Below the pieces are notes generated by a model. It was not told where the DNA came from. It saw nothing but the letters and a program-made list of their open reading frames with translations, and made no database searches. The translations under genes were made by a program, and so were the position numbers. This document shows, one piece after another, positions 16,934-24,536 of a DNA stretch of 64,000 bases. Numbering within the stretch: position 1 is the first letter of the stretch; every line of letters starts with the position of its first letter. The stretch covers positions 868,001 through 932,000 of the forward strand of contig CAWHIF010000003.1 in NCBI GenBank assembly GCA_963829235.1. The letters are read 5' to 3'. The DNA is from Bog-756 sp963829235 (lineage in GTDB: Bacteria; Actinomycetota; Acidimicrobiia; Acidimicrobiales; RAAP-2).

Positions 16934-18454
16934 GTGACCAACGTCGAGCCGATCCAGCCCCGCACCAGACGGCGGCCGACGGCGACGTCCGGATTCGGCG
17001 TCGGCCGTCGGGAGGCGCACGACTCGTCGTCCTTCTACGCCCGGTTCACCCCGCCGCGCCTCTCCGACGACGACCAGGTCGCCGCGCCGGCCGCCCGTGA
17101 CGCCATCTGGGTCGGAGACGCCAGGGAGATGGACCGGTACGGGAAGGTGGCGGACAATTCGGTGGCCCTGGTGGTGACCTCGCCGCCGTACTTCGCCGGC
17201 AAGGAGTACGAAGCCGTGCTCGGGGTCGGACATGTCCCGGCCGACTACCACGCGTACCTCGGGATGTTGCACGACGTCTTCGGCCAGTGCTTCGACAAGC
17301 TCGAGCCCGGTGGACGGATAGCGGTGAACGTGGCCAACCTGGGACGCAAGCCCTACCGTTCCCTGTCACGGGACGTCATCGACCTCCTCGAGCGACTCGG
17401 CTTCCTGCTCCGGGGCGAGATCGTCTGGCAGAAGAGCCATGCGGCGGGGGGCTCGTGCGCCTGGGGTACGTACCAGCGACCCGGCAACCCCGTTCTGCGG
17501 GACGTGTCCGAGCGGATCGTCGTCGCCTGCAAGGGCCGCTTCGATCGCGCCGTCGCCCCGGGTCAGCGCGCCCGCGACGGGCTCCCCAGCGAGGGGACGA
17601 TGACCATGGACGAGTTCGTCGATGCCACCACCGACGTCTGGGACATACCCTCCGAGTCGGCTACCCGTGTCGGTCACCCGGCACCGTTCCCGGTCGAACT
17701 GCCACGGCGCCTCATCGAGCTCTACACGTATCGCGGCGACCTGGTCCTGGATCCGTTCGTCGGATCGGGTTCGACCGCCGTCGCCGCGGTCCGGACCGAG
17801 CGTCATTACATCGGATTCGACACCGACGAGGAGTACGTGGCGTTGGCCGAGCGCCGGATCGCCGAGGAGCGCAAGGCGATGATCCGCTCGGCATCGGCGG
17901 GGGCGGCCCGCCGTCGGGTCACGGTGAGCCCCGGCCGTTCCTCATCCGCTGACGGCACCACCGCGGAGGAGGACCAGGCGGTCATGCTCGGACGGAAGGC
18001 GAGCGAGCTGGCCCACCAGGCCCTCGAGACCTGCGGCTTCCAGGACATCGAACGAAACGTGACCTACCGGGACCTGGGCCTGACCGTGGACTTCAGAGCC
18101 CGGGACGCAGGCGGGGGCCTGTGGCTCTTCGAGCTCTCCGGGGCCTATTCGACGACCCGGCCCGGTCTGCGGCGTCCCGATGTGTTGTGGCGGGCGCTGG
18201 GCAAGGCCTGTGTCCTCCACGAGGTCCGGTCGCGGGAATCGGCGCGGGACGATCTCGGCCCGCTGATCCTCCTTTCGACCGACTCTCCGGCGGAACGGGC
18301 TGACGGCGCCAGGGCTCTCCGGGCGGTGCAGGGAGACGACCGGTCGGGTCCGGTCTACGACGTCCTCGAGCTCCTCGACACGGCGTGCATGCAGCGCCTG
18401 CACGCCTACGCCAGCCAGCACGGCCGGGCCAAGCCGACACGGCGGAAGAGATGA
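16934..18454 (+). CDS. DNA methyltransferase (N4/N6 type) with extra C-terminal domain
   Basis: This modifies exocyclic amines of cytosine or adenine in DNA. The 506 residues contain catalytic motif TSPPY at 82-86 and the SAM motif DPFVGSGST at 273-281, so motif IV precedes motif I (beta-class order). TSPPY rather than DPPY favours m4C. After residue ~340 comes a separate domain: HQALETCGFQDIERNVTY, VDFRARDAGGGLWLFELSG (D386, E400) and a conserved-looking STTRPGLRRPDVLWRALGKA. This resembles a degenerate PD-(D/E)XK fold. The next gene follows 27 bases later and is nuclease-like, suggesting a restriction-modification unit. Confidence 0.85.
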   Translation: MTNVEPIQPRTRRRPTATSGFGVGRREAHDSSSFYARFTPPRLSDDDQVAAPAARDAIWVGDAREMDRYGKVADNSVALVVTSPPYFAGKEYEAVLGVGHVPADYHAYLGMLHDVFGQCFDKLEPGGRIAVNVANLGRKPYRSLSRDVIDLLERLGFLLRGEIVWQKSHAAGGSCAWGTYQRPGNPVLRDVSERIVVACKGRFDRAVAPGQRARDGLPSEGTMTMDEFVDATTDVWDIPSESATRVGHPAPFPVELPRRLIELYTYRGDLVLDPFVGSGSTAVAAVRTERHYIGFDTDEEYVALAERRIAEERKAMIRSASAGAARRRVTVSPGRSSSADGTTAEEDQAVMLGRKASELAHQALETCGFQDIERNVTYRDLGLTVDFRARDAGGGLWLFELSGAYSTTRPGLRRPDVLWRALGKACVLHEVRSRESARDDLGPLILLSTDSPAERADGARALRAVQGDDRSGPVYDVLELLDTACMQRLHAYASQHGRAKPTRRKR

Positions 18455-18481
18455 GCTCCGAGCCCGTCGTCGATCGACCCC

Positions 18482-19552
18482 GTGCCGGATAACCGCACGA
18501 TCGCCACCGAGCTCGGGACTGCGCTCGGGACGTTGCCCTTCACCGATGTCGGAGCTGCACTGGCCCACCGTCCCCGTCAACTCCAGGTGGGCGATGAGGT
18601 CTGGGACCGCCTCGACGCCATCGCCACGTCGGGTCGGTTCTCCGCCGAGCTGAGCTCGGCCTTCGCCAACGGGCAGGCCCTGCTCGAAGCGCCCGACGGA
18701 CTCCGCGGCAGGACACCTCTCACGGTCGAATGGACCGGCGGGCGGCGGCCCCCGGGGGACGAAGTGGCGCCGATCGACCTCCGGATCGACCACGTGTACC
18801 TGATCAGCTGCAAGTACGAATCCGACATCGTGGCCAATGCCTCCCCCGGCCGGCTCTTCGACGGGTTGCTGGCCACCTCGGGGACCTGGGACCGCAGGGA
18901 CTGGTACGAGGTGGTCGCGCCCGAGGAGCTGGCCGCGCTGTACCGGTCCTGTCTGGTGGCAACCGGCCTCGCCGGCTTTCCGGCGGCCCTGTCGCTCTGC
19001 GACCGGGAGCAGGTGGCCACGTTGCCGCGATGCCCTGGCCGGGCGCACCTACCCCGACGGCCCCTCGCGGGCGGCCTACGCCAGCCTGTGCCACGCCGTC
19101 AGCACGGCCTCTGCCGGGCGGTGGGCCAGGCGGCTCGAGTCCACCGGAATCGCCCGGGAGACGATGTTGTGGAGGCTGCTGCGGATCGGCAGTGCCCCGT
19201 ACTTCGTCCTCGGCAACGACAGGCGCACCGGTCTCCCGGCCCGATACCGGATCGCCAGCCCCTGGGACTGGCGCGACCAGTTCGAGCTGGCGGAGCTCAC
19301 CGTCTCGCCGGCGGAGGCCGGACAGCCGCGGGTCGACTGGACCTGCACGTACCGGTCGCGGGACGAGGACGGGGAACGCACCGTCCTCGGGCACGTCGAG
19401 GTGCGCTGGAGCCACGGCCGGTTCGCCCAGCCGCCCGAGGCCAAGGTCTACCTCGACACGCCCATGTCGCTCCTACCCGGCTATCACCCGCTGGGGACGG
19501 CCGACCAGCCCCAGCTCACCTTGTGGCCCGTCGCTCGTTGATCCGGCCGTGA
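18482..19552 (+). CDS. Nuclease-like partner of the methyltransferase, N-terminal part before a frameshift
   Basis: I do not recognise a named family. Residues 1-181 read as real protein; the rest of this frame (from about 19025) is out of frame. Residues 80-115 contain VEWTGG, PIDLRID and YLISCKYESD, a spacing and hydrophobic pattern like a PD-(D/E)XK nuclease core with K111 as the catalytic Lys. This frame ends VATLPRCPGR, whereas the overlapping frame gives RDALAGRTYPDGPS. Removing one base around 19025-19026 joins them smoothly. The GTG at 18482 is 27 bases after the methyltransferase stop. Confidence 0.6.
   Translation: MPDNRTIATELGTALGTLPFTDVGAALAHRPRQLQVGDEVWDRLDAIATSGRFSAELSSAFANGQALLEAPDGLRGRTPLTVEWTGGRRPPGDEVAPIDLRIDHVYLISCKYESDIVANASPGRLFDGLLATSGTWDRRDWYEVVAPEELAALYRSCLVATGLAGFPAALSLCDREQVATLPRCPGRAHLPRRPLAGGLRQPVPRRQHGLCRAVGQAARVHRNRPGDDVVEAAADRQCPVLRPRQRQAHRSPGPIPDRQPLGLARPVRAGGAHRLAGGGRTAAGRLDLHVPVAGRGRGTHRPRARRGALEPRPVRPAARGQGLPRHAHVAPTRLSPAGDGRPAPAHLVARRSLIRP
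19026..19541 (+). CDS. Nuclease-like partner of the methyltransferase, C-terminal part after a frameshift
   Basis: This is the continuation of the gene begun at 18482, in the +1 frame. It reads RDALAGRTYPDGPSRAAYAS, then WRLLRIGSAPYFVLGNDRRTG, SPWDWRDQFELAELTV and HVEVRWSHGRFAQPPEAKVY. The two halves together give a protein of roughly 350 residues: an N-terminal nuclease-like core and a C-terminal mixed alpha/beta domain that may recognise DNA. The stop at 19541 is followed seven bases later by a SAM methyltransferase start. The function is inferred from position only. Confidence 0.58.
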   Translation, partial: RDALAGRTYPDGPSRAAYASLCHAVSTASAGRWARRLESTGIARETMLWRLLRIGSAPYFVLGNDRRTGLPARYRIASPWDWRDQFELAELTVSPAEAGQPRVDWTCTYRSRDEDGERTVLGHVEVRWSHGRFAQPPEAKVYLDTPMSLLPGYHPLGTADQPQLTLWPVAR

Positions 19553-20109
19553 GCTGGGACGGCCAGGCCTACCAGGAGCGCTTCGACAGGCTGGAGGCCT
19601 CCGGCGCCGATGTGCACGGTGAGGCCGAGTTCGTCATCCGATGGCAACCATCGTCGGTCCTCGACGCCGGGTGCGGGACCGGTCGGGTGGCGAGGGAGCT
19701 CGCCCGTCGGGGTGTGGATACGGTCGGGGTCGATCTCGACCGGTCGATGATCGAAACCGCCCGCTCGCTGGCCCCCGATCTCGCCTGGGTACTCGGGGAC
19801 CTCGCCGTCACCGACCTCGGGCGCCGATTCGACGTGGTGGTGATGGCCGGAAACGTTCCCATCTTCGCGCCGGCTCGGACCCGCGCCGCCTTGGTGGCAG
19901 GGTGCGCCCGCCACATCCGGCCCGGCGGATGCCTCATCGCGGGGTTCCAACTCGACAGGGGCTACTCCCTGGACAGCTATGACGAGCACTGCCGGCAGGC
20001 CGGGCTCGAAGGCAACGGGCGATGGGCCACCTGGTCGGGAGCGCCGTTCACCGACGGTGGGGGATACGCGGTGTCGGTGCACCGGCCGTCGGCTGAGCCA
20101 CCCGCCTGA
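19549..20109 (+). CDS. Class I SAM-dependent methyltransferase
   Basis: This is a small methyltransferase of 186 residues with the SAM-binding motif VLDAGCGTGRVARELARRG, an acidic loop GVDLDRSM and motif IV region FDVVVMAGN. The C-terminal half (HIRPGGCLIAGFQLD) is typical of methyltransferase fold type 11/25. GTG at 19549 lies seven bases after the preceding stop, so it is probably in the same transcript as the DNA methyltransferase pair. The substrate is unknown and a functional link to the DNA system is unproven. Confidence 0.82.
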   Translation: MSWDGQAYQERFDRLEASGADVHGEAEFVIRWQPSSVLDAGCGTGRVARELARRGVDTVGVDLDRSMIETARSLAPDLAWVLGDLAVTDLGRRFDVVVMAGNVPIFAPARTRAALVAGCARHIRPGGCLIAGFQLDRGYSLDSYDEHCRQAGLEGNGRWATWSGAPFTDGGGYAVSVHRPSAEPPA

Positions 20110-20228
20110 GCGCGGGCGTTACGGGGCGTGTGCCCCGCCCGGAGCAGTCCGGATACCGCTCCCCACTCCTCGCCAGGACCCGGGCGCGGCACCATTCTGC
20201 GATCATGGGCGCACCCGGAAAGGACACC

Positions 20229-21596
20229 ATGCGAAATCCCATGTTCGTCTTCGACGAGCAGCTGACCACCCTCATCCTCGACTATTGCCGCTGGAGGCTG
20301 GCCCTCGACCCGGTGCCGCTGGACTTCGGAGGTGCCCAAGCGTCGTCGCTGGCCCATAGCCTGGACGGGCTGATCAACCCCGACGGCACCGATCCCCGCC
20401 GGATCATGGAGATCTTCGACAACGAACTGGCCACCGCGGTGGTGTCGTGCGACAGCCCCCGTTTCCTCTCCTTCATCCCGGCTGCGCCGACCAAGGCTTC
20501 TCTCCTCTTCGACATGGTCGTGGCCTGCTCGTCCCTCCAGGGCACCTCGTGGATGGAGGCGGCCGGGGCGGTGGCCGCCGAAAACCAGGCGTTGGGAGTT
20601 CTGGCCGATCTGGCCGGGCTCCCCGAGGGGGCGGGCGGGTGCTTCGTCTCGGGCGGCTCTGCTGGAAACCTGTCCGCTCTGATGGTGGGCCGGGACACGG
20701 CCGGGCACCGGATGGGCGACCATGCCCCCGTTCAGCCGTTGATCGCCATCAGCGAGGAGGCCCACTCGTCGGTGGGGAAGGCGCTCCGGGTCCTCGGAGT
20801 CGAATCACTGCTCGTGCCCTGCGAGGATCACCGCCTCACCGGTCGGGCACTTCGTGCCGCGCTCGACAGGCACCCGCGGGGCGGCGACGCCATCGGCGTC
20901 GTCGCCACCGGTGGGACGACCAACGCGGGGATCGTCGATGACCTGGCCGGAGTGGGTGAGGTCGCCCGGGACCGGTCCCTCTGGTTCCACGTCGACGGGG
21001 CCTACGGGTGCGCGGCCCTCCTGGCCCCTTCTGTACGCCACCGGTTCGACGGCATCGAGATGGTGGACTCCTTCGTGGTCGACCCGCACAAGTGGCTCTT
21101 CGCCCCCTTCGACTGTGCCGCACTCATCTACCGGGAGCCCCGCCTGGCCAAGGCCGTCCACACCCAGGACGCCTCGTATCTCGACGTGCTCCACAAGGAG
21201 GCTCCGGGCGAGTGGAACCCCAGCGACTATGCCTACCACCTGACCAGGAGGGCCCGAGGACTGCCGCTGTGGTTCTCCCTGGCCGTCAACGGCACCGACG
21301 CCTACCGCGACGCCATCGAGACCGTCCTGGCCGTGACCCAGGCCAGCGCCGACGTCATCGAACGGATCCCCTACCTCGAGCTGGTGCGCAGACCCGAGCT
21401 GTCGGTCGTCCTCTTCCGCAGGATCGGTTGGGATCGGGCCGACTACGAACGTTGGTCAGCCCGGCTCCTCCGCGCCCAGGTCGGCTTCGTCGTCCCCACG
21501 ACCTGGGAGGGCGAACCGGTGGGCCGGCTGGCCCTCCTCCATCCCGACACCACCGTCGGCAACATCGAGGAGATCCTGGCCACCATGGCCGACTGA
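20229..21596 (+). CDS. PLP-dependent group II decarboxylase family protein
   Basis: The 455-residue enzyme belongs to the aromatic-L-amino-acid/glutamate decarboxylase group. It shows FVSGGSAGNLSALM, the PLP Asp region WFHVDGAYGCAALL and the Schiff-base Lys motif VDPHKWLFAPFDC. The start MRNPMFVFDEQ at 20229 has a GGAAAGGA ribosome site five bases upstream; earlier in-frame starts lack one. Decarboxylation of an aromatic amino acid is the likeliest reaction, but the substrate cannot be fixed. The gene ends convergently with the secreted protein gene at 21690, with a strong hairpin between them. Confidence 0.85.
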   Translation: MRNPMFVFDEQLTTLILDYCRWRLALDPVPLDFGGAQASSLAHSLDGLINPDGTDPRRIMEIFDNELATAVVSCDSPRFLSFIPAAPTKASLLFDMVVACSSLQGTSWMEAAGAVAAENQALGVLADLAGLPEGAGGCFVSGGSAGNLSALMVGRDTAGHRMGDHAPVQPLIAISEEAHSSVGKALRVLGVESLLVPCEDHRLTGRALRAALDRHPRGGDAIGVVATGGTTNAGIVDDLAGVGEVARDRSLWFHVDGAYGCAALLAPSVRHRFDGIEMVDSFVVDPHKWLFAPFDCAALIYREPRLAKAVHTQDASYLDVLHKEAPGEWNPSDYAYHLTRRARGLPLWFSLAVNGTDAYRDAIETVLAVTQASADVIERIPYLELVRRPELSVVLFRRIGWDRADYERWSARLLRAQVGFVVPTTWEGEPVGRLALLHPDTTVGNIEEILATMAD

Positions 21597-21638
21597 CCGG
21601 GCTCCCGCTTGCGCCCGGCAGGCTCAATCCCCATCGTC

Positions 21639-21674
21639 GAGGATCCGACGGCCCGCGTCGGCCGCCGGATCCTC
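21639..21674. terminator. Strong bidirectional hairpin between convergent genes
   Basis: GAGGATCCG (21639-21647) pairs with CGGATCCTC (21666-21674). An inner CGGCC pairs with GGCCG after one mismatch, giving a 14-pair stem with a 6-base loop. There is no T-run. Such I-shaped terminators are common in high-GC actinobacteria. The placement between two convergent stops supports a terminator in both directions. Confidence 0.6.
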
Positions 21675-21689
21675 TCCAGGTTCAGGCCG

Positions 21690-22883
21690 TCATGCCACCT
21701 TGATGGTGAGTACGGAGGTGGCGGTCTCCTTCGGTGAGCTGTGGTCGGTCACCTTGAACTCCACCCGGTACGACCCCGCCTTCACCGTCTTCCCGACCGT
21801 GCCCGACAGCGCCCCGGCCGAGCTCAGCTTGAGACCTGATGGCAGCGTGGTGCTGCCCCACACGTACGGGGCCTTGCCCCCCGAGGCCTTCAGGGTCGCC
21901 TTGTAGGCCGCGCCCGGTTTGGTGGTGGGAAGGGCCCCGGTCGAGACGAAGAGCGGCACGGTCAGGGTGAAGGCCTGGCTGACCGCCTTGGCCGTGCCCA
22001 CCTTGGCCAGGAAGTCGAACTTGAACACCCCGCCCACCGACGGGTTGCCCGACAGGACCCCACCCGTCTTGGACAAGGTCACCCCGGTCGGGAGCTTGCC
22101 CGACTCGGTGAGGACAGGAGCCGGGCAGCCGGTCACGACCACGCTGAACTTGTTGGTCTTGCCGTGGAGGAACCTGGCGCTGGCGGCCGAGTGGAAGACG
22201 GCCGGTTCGGGCGAGCAGCTGGTCGACCACACGAACCCGTTGGGGTCGGCGGTGCTGGCGGTGAAGTCCAGCGGGGTGTTCCAGTAGTCGCTCACCTTGC
22301 CGGCCTTGGCGCAGGCGATGCCCGCATCCCAGGCCCCGGTCTTGTTGCCCGCCGCGTAGAGCAGGTCGTCGAGGGTCACACGCTTCAGCAGCGGCGCGAA
22401 TTCGAGGGTGTTGGGGATCTCGACGATCTGCCCGGTCTTGACGGCCGTGTTGACCTTGCCGTAGTAGTCGCCGTTGCTGGTGACGAACCCGTAGCCGACC
22501 GACGGGAACCCGTTGACAAACGACACCGAGGTCGGGCTGGTGCCCGCATGGACCATGTAGCTGAAGACCAGATAGCCGCCCTTGGCGGTGTCGCCGGTGC
22601 AGTGGGCGGGGACGCCGGACACGGCCGGGAGGCTCACGGTGAATGGGGTAGCGGAGCCGCCCGAGGTCATGGGTCGGCTGTTCACCGGATTGGTGATGGT
22701 GGCCACCCCGTTGAGGGTCGACGCTGCCGCCGGGGTCACCCCGGCGGCAGCCAGACCGGCGAACGTGCCCAGGAGGACCAGCACGGCGGCCACCCCGACC
22801 TTCATGCGTCGGACCGTCGACAGTCGGGTCCTCCCAGACCCGGCTTCGAGGTGATGCGTCCTGTCAGCACTTGACGTGTTCAT
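21690..22883 (-). CDS. Secreted protein with N-terminal unknown domain and two Ig-like (He_PIG) repeats
   Basis: The 397-residue exported protein has a signal segment after a 26-residue basic leader (MKVGVAAVLVLLGTFAGLAA, cleavage after VTPAAA). Residues ~50-220 form a domain shared with the next gene, with the shared pieces GTSPTS, FPS.GYG.VT, YYGKVNT and AGIACA. Two putative Ig (He_PIG) repeats follow, marked by LPTGVTLSKTGGVLSGNPS and LPSGLKLSSAGALSGTVG. It is probably a surface or secreted binding protein. Its leader region duplicates that of the neighbour. The function of the N-terminal domain is unknown to me. Confidence 0.78.
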   Translation of the reverse strand: MNTSSADRTHHLEAGSGRTRLSTVRRMKVGVAAVLVLLGTFAGLAAAGVTPAAASTLNGVATITNPVNSRPMTSGGSATPFTVSLPAVSGVPAHCTGDTAKGGYLVFSYMVHAGTSPTSVSFVNGFPSVGYGFVTSNGDYYGKVNTAVKTGQIVEIPNTLEFAPLLKRVTLDDLLYAAGNKTGAWDAGIACAKAGKVSDYWNTPLDFTASTADPNGFVWSTSCSPEPAVFHSAASARFLHGKTNKFSVVVTGCPAPVLTESGKLPTGVTLSKTGGVLSGNPSVGGVFKFDFLAKVGTAKAVSQAFTLTVPLFVSTGALPTTKPGAAYKATLKASGGKAPYVWGSTTLPSGLKLSSAGALSGTVGKTVKAGSYRVEFKVTDHSSPKETATSVLTIKVA

Positions 22884-22934
22884 GGTTCCGTTCTTTCGCT
22901 CGTGTCGATCTGCGGTGGGTGTCCGGGGCGGGCT
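22881..22934 (-). repeat. Duplicated leader sequence, copy 1
   Basis: The 5' leader and start of the 21690-22883 gene carry the string gttccgttctttcgctcgtg, also found at 24484 before the paralogous gene. The two regions stay alignable for about 50 bases. This shows that the duplication included the upstream region and ribosome site, so both genes may share one control signal. Confidence 0.75.
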
Positions 22935-22983
22935 TGCCCGCCATGTCCGTTGAACGTGGGTCAGCGGCGGCGGAATGGCGGCC

Positions 22984-24483
22984 CTACTTGAGCACCGTCA
23001 GGCTGAACTTGGTCGATGCCGTCTGCTTGGTGGGCTTGGACGAGTCCTTGACGTTGATCGTCACGGAGTAGGTCTTCACCGCATCCGAACTGCTCACCGT
23101 GCCGGACAGCGATCCAGCCGAACTCACGGTGAGCCCCTTCGGGAGTCCGGTGGCCGACCACGCCACTTTGCCGACACCGTTCTTCTCCGCCAGCTTGACG
23201 GCGGTGTACTTCTTCCCCTTCGTGGCCTTGGGCAACGACTTGGTGGTGATGTAGAGCCCGTCAGGGGTCGCCGCCTTGGAGGCCGCGGAGGCAGCGCCGG
23301 TGCCGGCCGCGTTCGTCGCGGCAACCTTGAAGGTGTAGGAGGTGCCGTTGGCAAGCCCGGTGATCGTGTCGCTGGTCACATCGCCGACGGTCACGGCTGA
23401 ACCGTGCGACGGAGTGATGACGTAGTGGACGATGGCTGCGCCGCCGTTGCTCGACGGTGCGGTCCAGGTCAGCGCGACCGACCCCTTGCCGGCCGTAGCC
23501 TTGCCGATGGTCGGAGCACCCGGCACCGTCGCCGGGGTGATCGGACTGGAGGGCGGCGAGGTGAGGACAGTGCCCACCGAGTTGATCGCCGCCACCGTGA
23601 AGGTGTAGGCGGTTCCGTTGGTCAGCCCGGTGACGGCATGAGCAGTCACGTTGCCGAGGTGGATCGCCGTCTGGGCCGTCGACCCGATGTAGGGGGTCAG
23701 GACGTACCCGGTGATGGGGGAAGAGCCCACGTCGGTGGGTGCCACCCAGTCGACGGTGGCCGATGCGTTGCCGGACGTACCCGTGGGTGCGTTGGGGGCG
23801 GCCGGGACGGCGGGCGCCGTCCAGGTGAACCCGTGGGGATCGGTCCCACTGGCGGTGAAGGTGACCTGGACGTTCCAGTAGTCGGTCACCGCCCCGCTCG
23901 TATTGGCACAGGCGATACCCGCCTCCCAGATCCCGCTGGTGTTGCCGCCGCTGTAGAGCAGGGTGTCGAGGGTCACGCCCTTCGAGAGCAGCTCGGCGAA
24001 CTGGAGATTGTTGGGGGGGCTCAGGACCTGCCCGGTGCCGATGCCGGTGTTGACCTTGCCGTAGTACTGACCCGAGTCGGTGACCAGCCCGTAGTCGATG
24101 GACGGGAACCCGGATGTGAACGACTCCGAGGTCGGGCTGGTGCCCTGGGGCACCAGGTAGCTGAACACGTGGTAGCCGTCGCTGGCGGTGTCACCGTCGC
24201 AGGCGGCCGGGGTGGTGCCGTTCGGGGCCAGGGCCACCGTGAAGTCGGTGGCCGAGCCGCCCGAGTCCACGGGTCCACTCGTCGACGGATTGACCAGGGT
24301 GGCCAGGCCGTCGAGGGTCGATGCCGACGCCGGGGTCACCCCGGCCACCGTCAGGCCGGCGAACGTGCCCACGAGGACCAGCACGGCGGCCACTCCGACC
24401 TTCATGCGCCGGCCCCTCGAGGCCCGGGTCCTCCCGGACCCGGCCTCGGGGTGTTGCGTCGTGTCAGCACTGGGTGTGTTCAT
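22984..24483 (-). CDS. Secreted paralogue with two fibronectin type III domains and an Ig-like repeat
   Basis: The 499-residue exported protein shares its first ~225 residues with the gene at 21690 (signal segment MKVGVAAVLVLVGTFAGLTV, then STLDGLATLVNP and YYGKVNTGIGTGQ). The C-terminal half differs. It has two FN3 domains (ITGYVLTPYI...GLTNGTAYTFTVAAIN and IVHYVITPSHG...LANGTSYTFKVAATN) and a final He_PIG-type repeat (LPKGLTVSSAGSLSGTV). The same N-terminal module is thus attached to two different adhesion-type tails. The gene lies 53 bases upstream of the PstS-like stop and on the same strand. Confidence 0.78.
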   Translation of the reverse strand: MNTPSADTTQHPEAGSGRTRASRGRRMKVGVAAVLVLVGTFAGLTVAGVTPASASTLDGLATLVNPSTSGPVDSGGSATDFTVALAPNGTTPAACDGDTASDGYHVFSYLVPQGTSPTSESFTSGFPSIDYGLVTDSGQYYGKVNTGIGTGQVLSPPNNLQFAELLSKGVTLDTLLYSGGNTSGIWEAGIACANTSGAVTDYWNVQVTFTASGTDPHGFTWTAPAVPAAPNAPTGTSGNASATVDWVAPTDVGSSPITGYVLTPYIGSTAQTAIHLGNVTAHAVTGLTNGTAYTFTVAAINSVGTVLTSPPSSPITPATVPGAPTIGKATAGKGSVALTWTAPSSNGGAAIVHYVITPSHGSAVTVGDVTSDTITGLANGTSYTFKVAATNAAGTGAASAASKAATPDGLYITTKSLPKATKGKKYTAVKLAEKNGVGKVAWSATGLPKGLTVSSAGSLSGTVSSSDAVKTYSVTINVKDSSKPTKQTASTKFSLTVLK

Positions 24484-24534
24484 GGGTTCCGTTCTTTCGC
24501 TCGTGTCGAGATCTGCGGTCGGTGTCCGGGGCCG
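24481..24534 (-). repeat. Duplicated leader sequence, copy 2
   Basis: This region holds the second copy of the leader described at 22881, aligned through gttccgttctttcgctcgtg and tgtccgggg, with small insertions of one to three bases. It precedes the start codon of the 22984-24483 gene on the minus strand. Confidence 0.75.
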
Positions 24535-24536
24535 GC

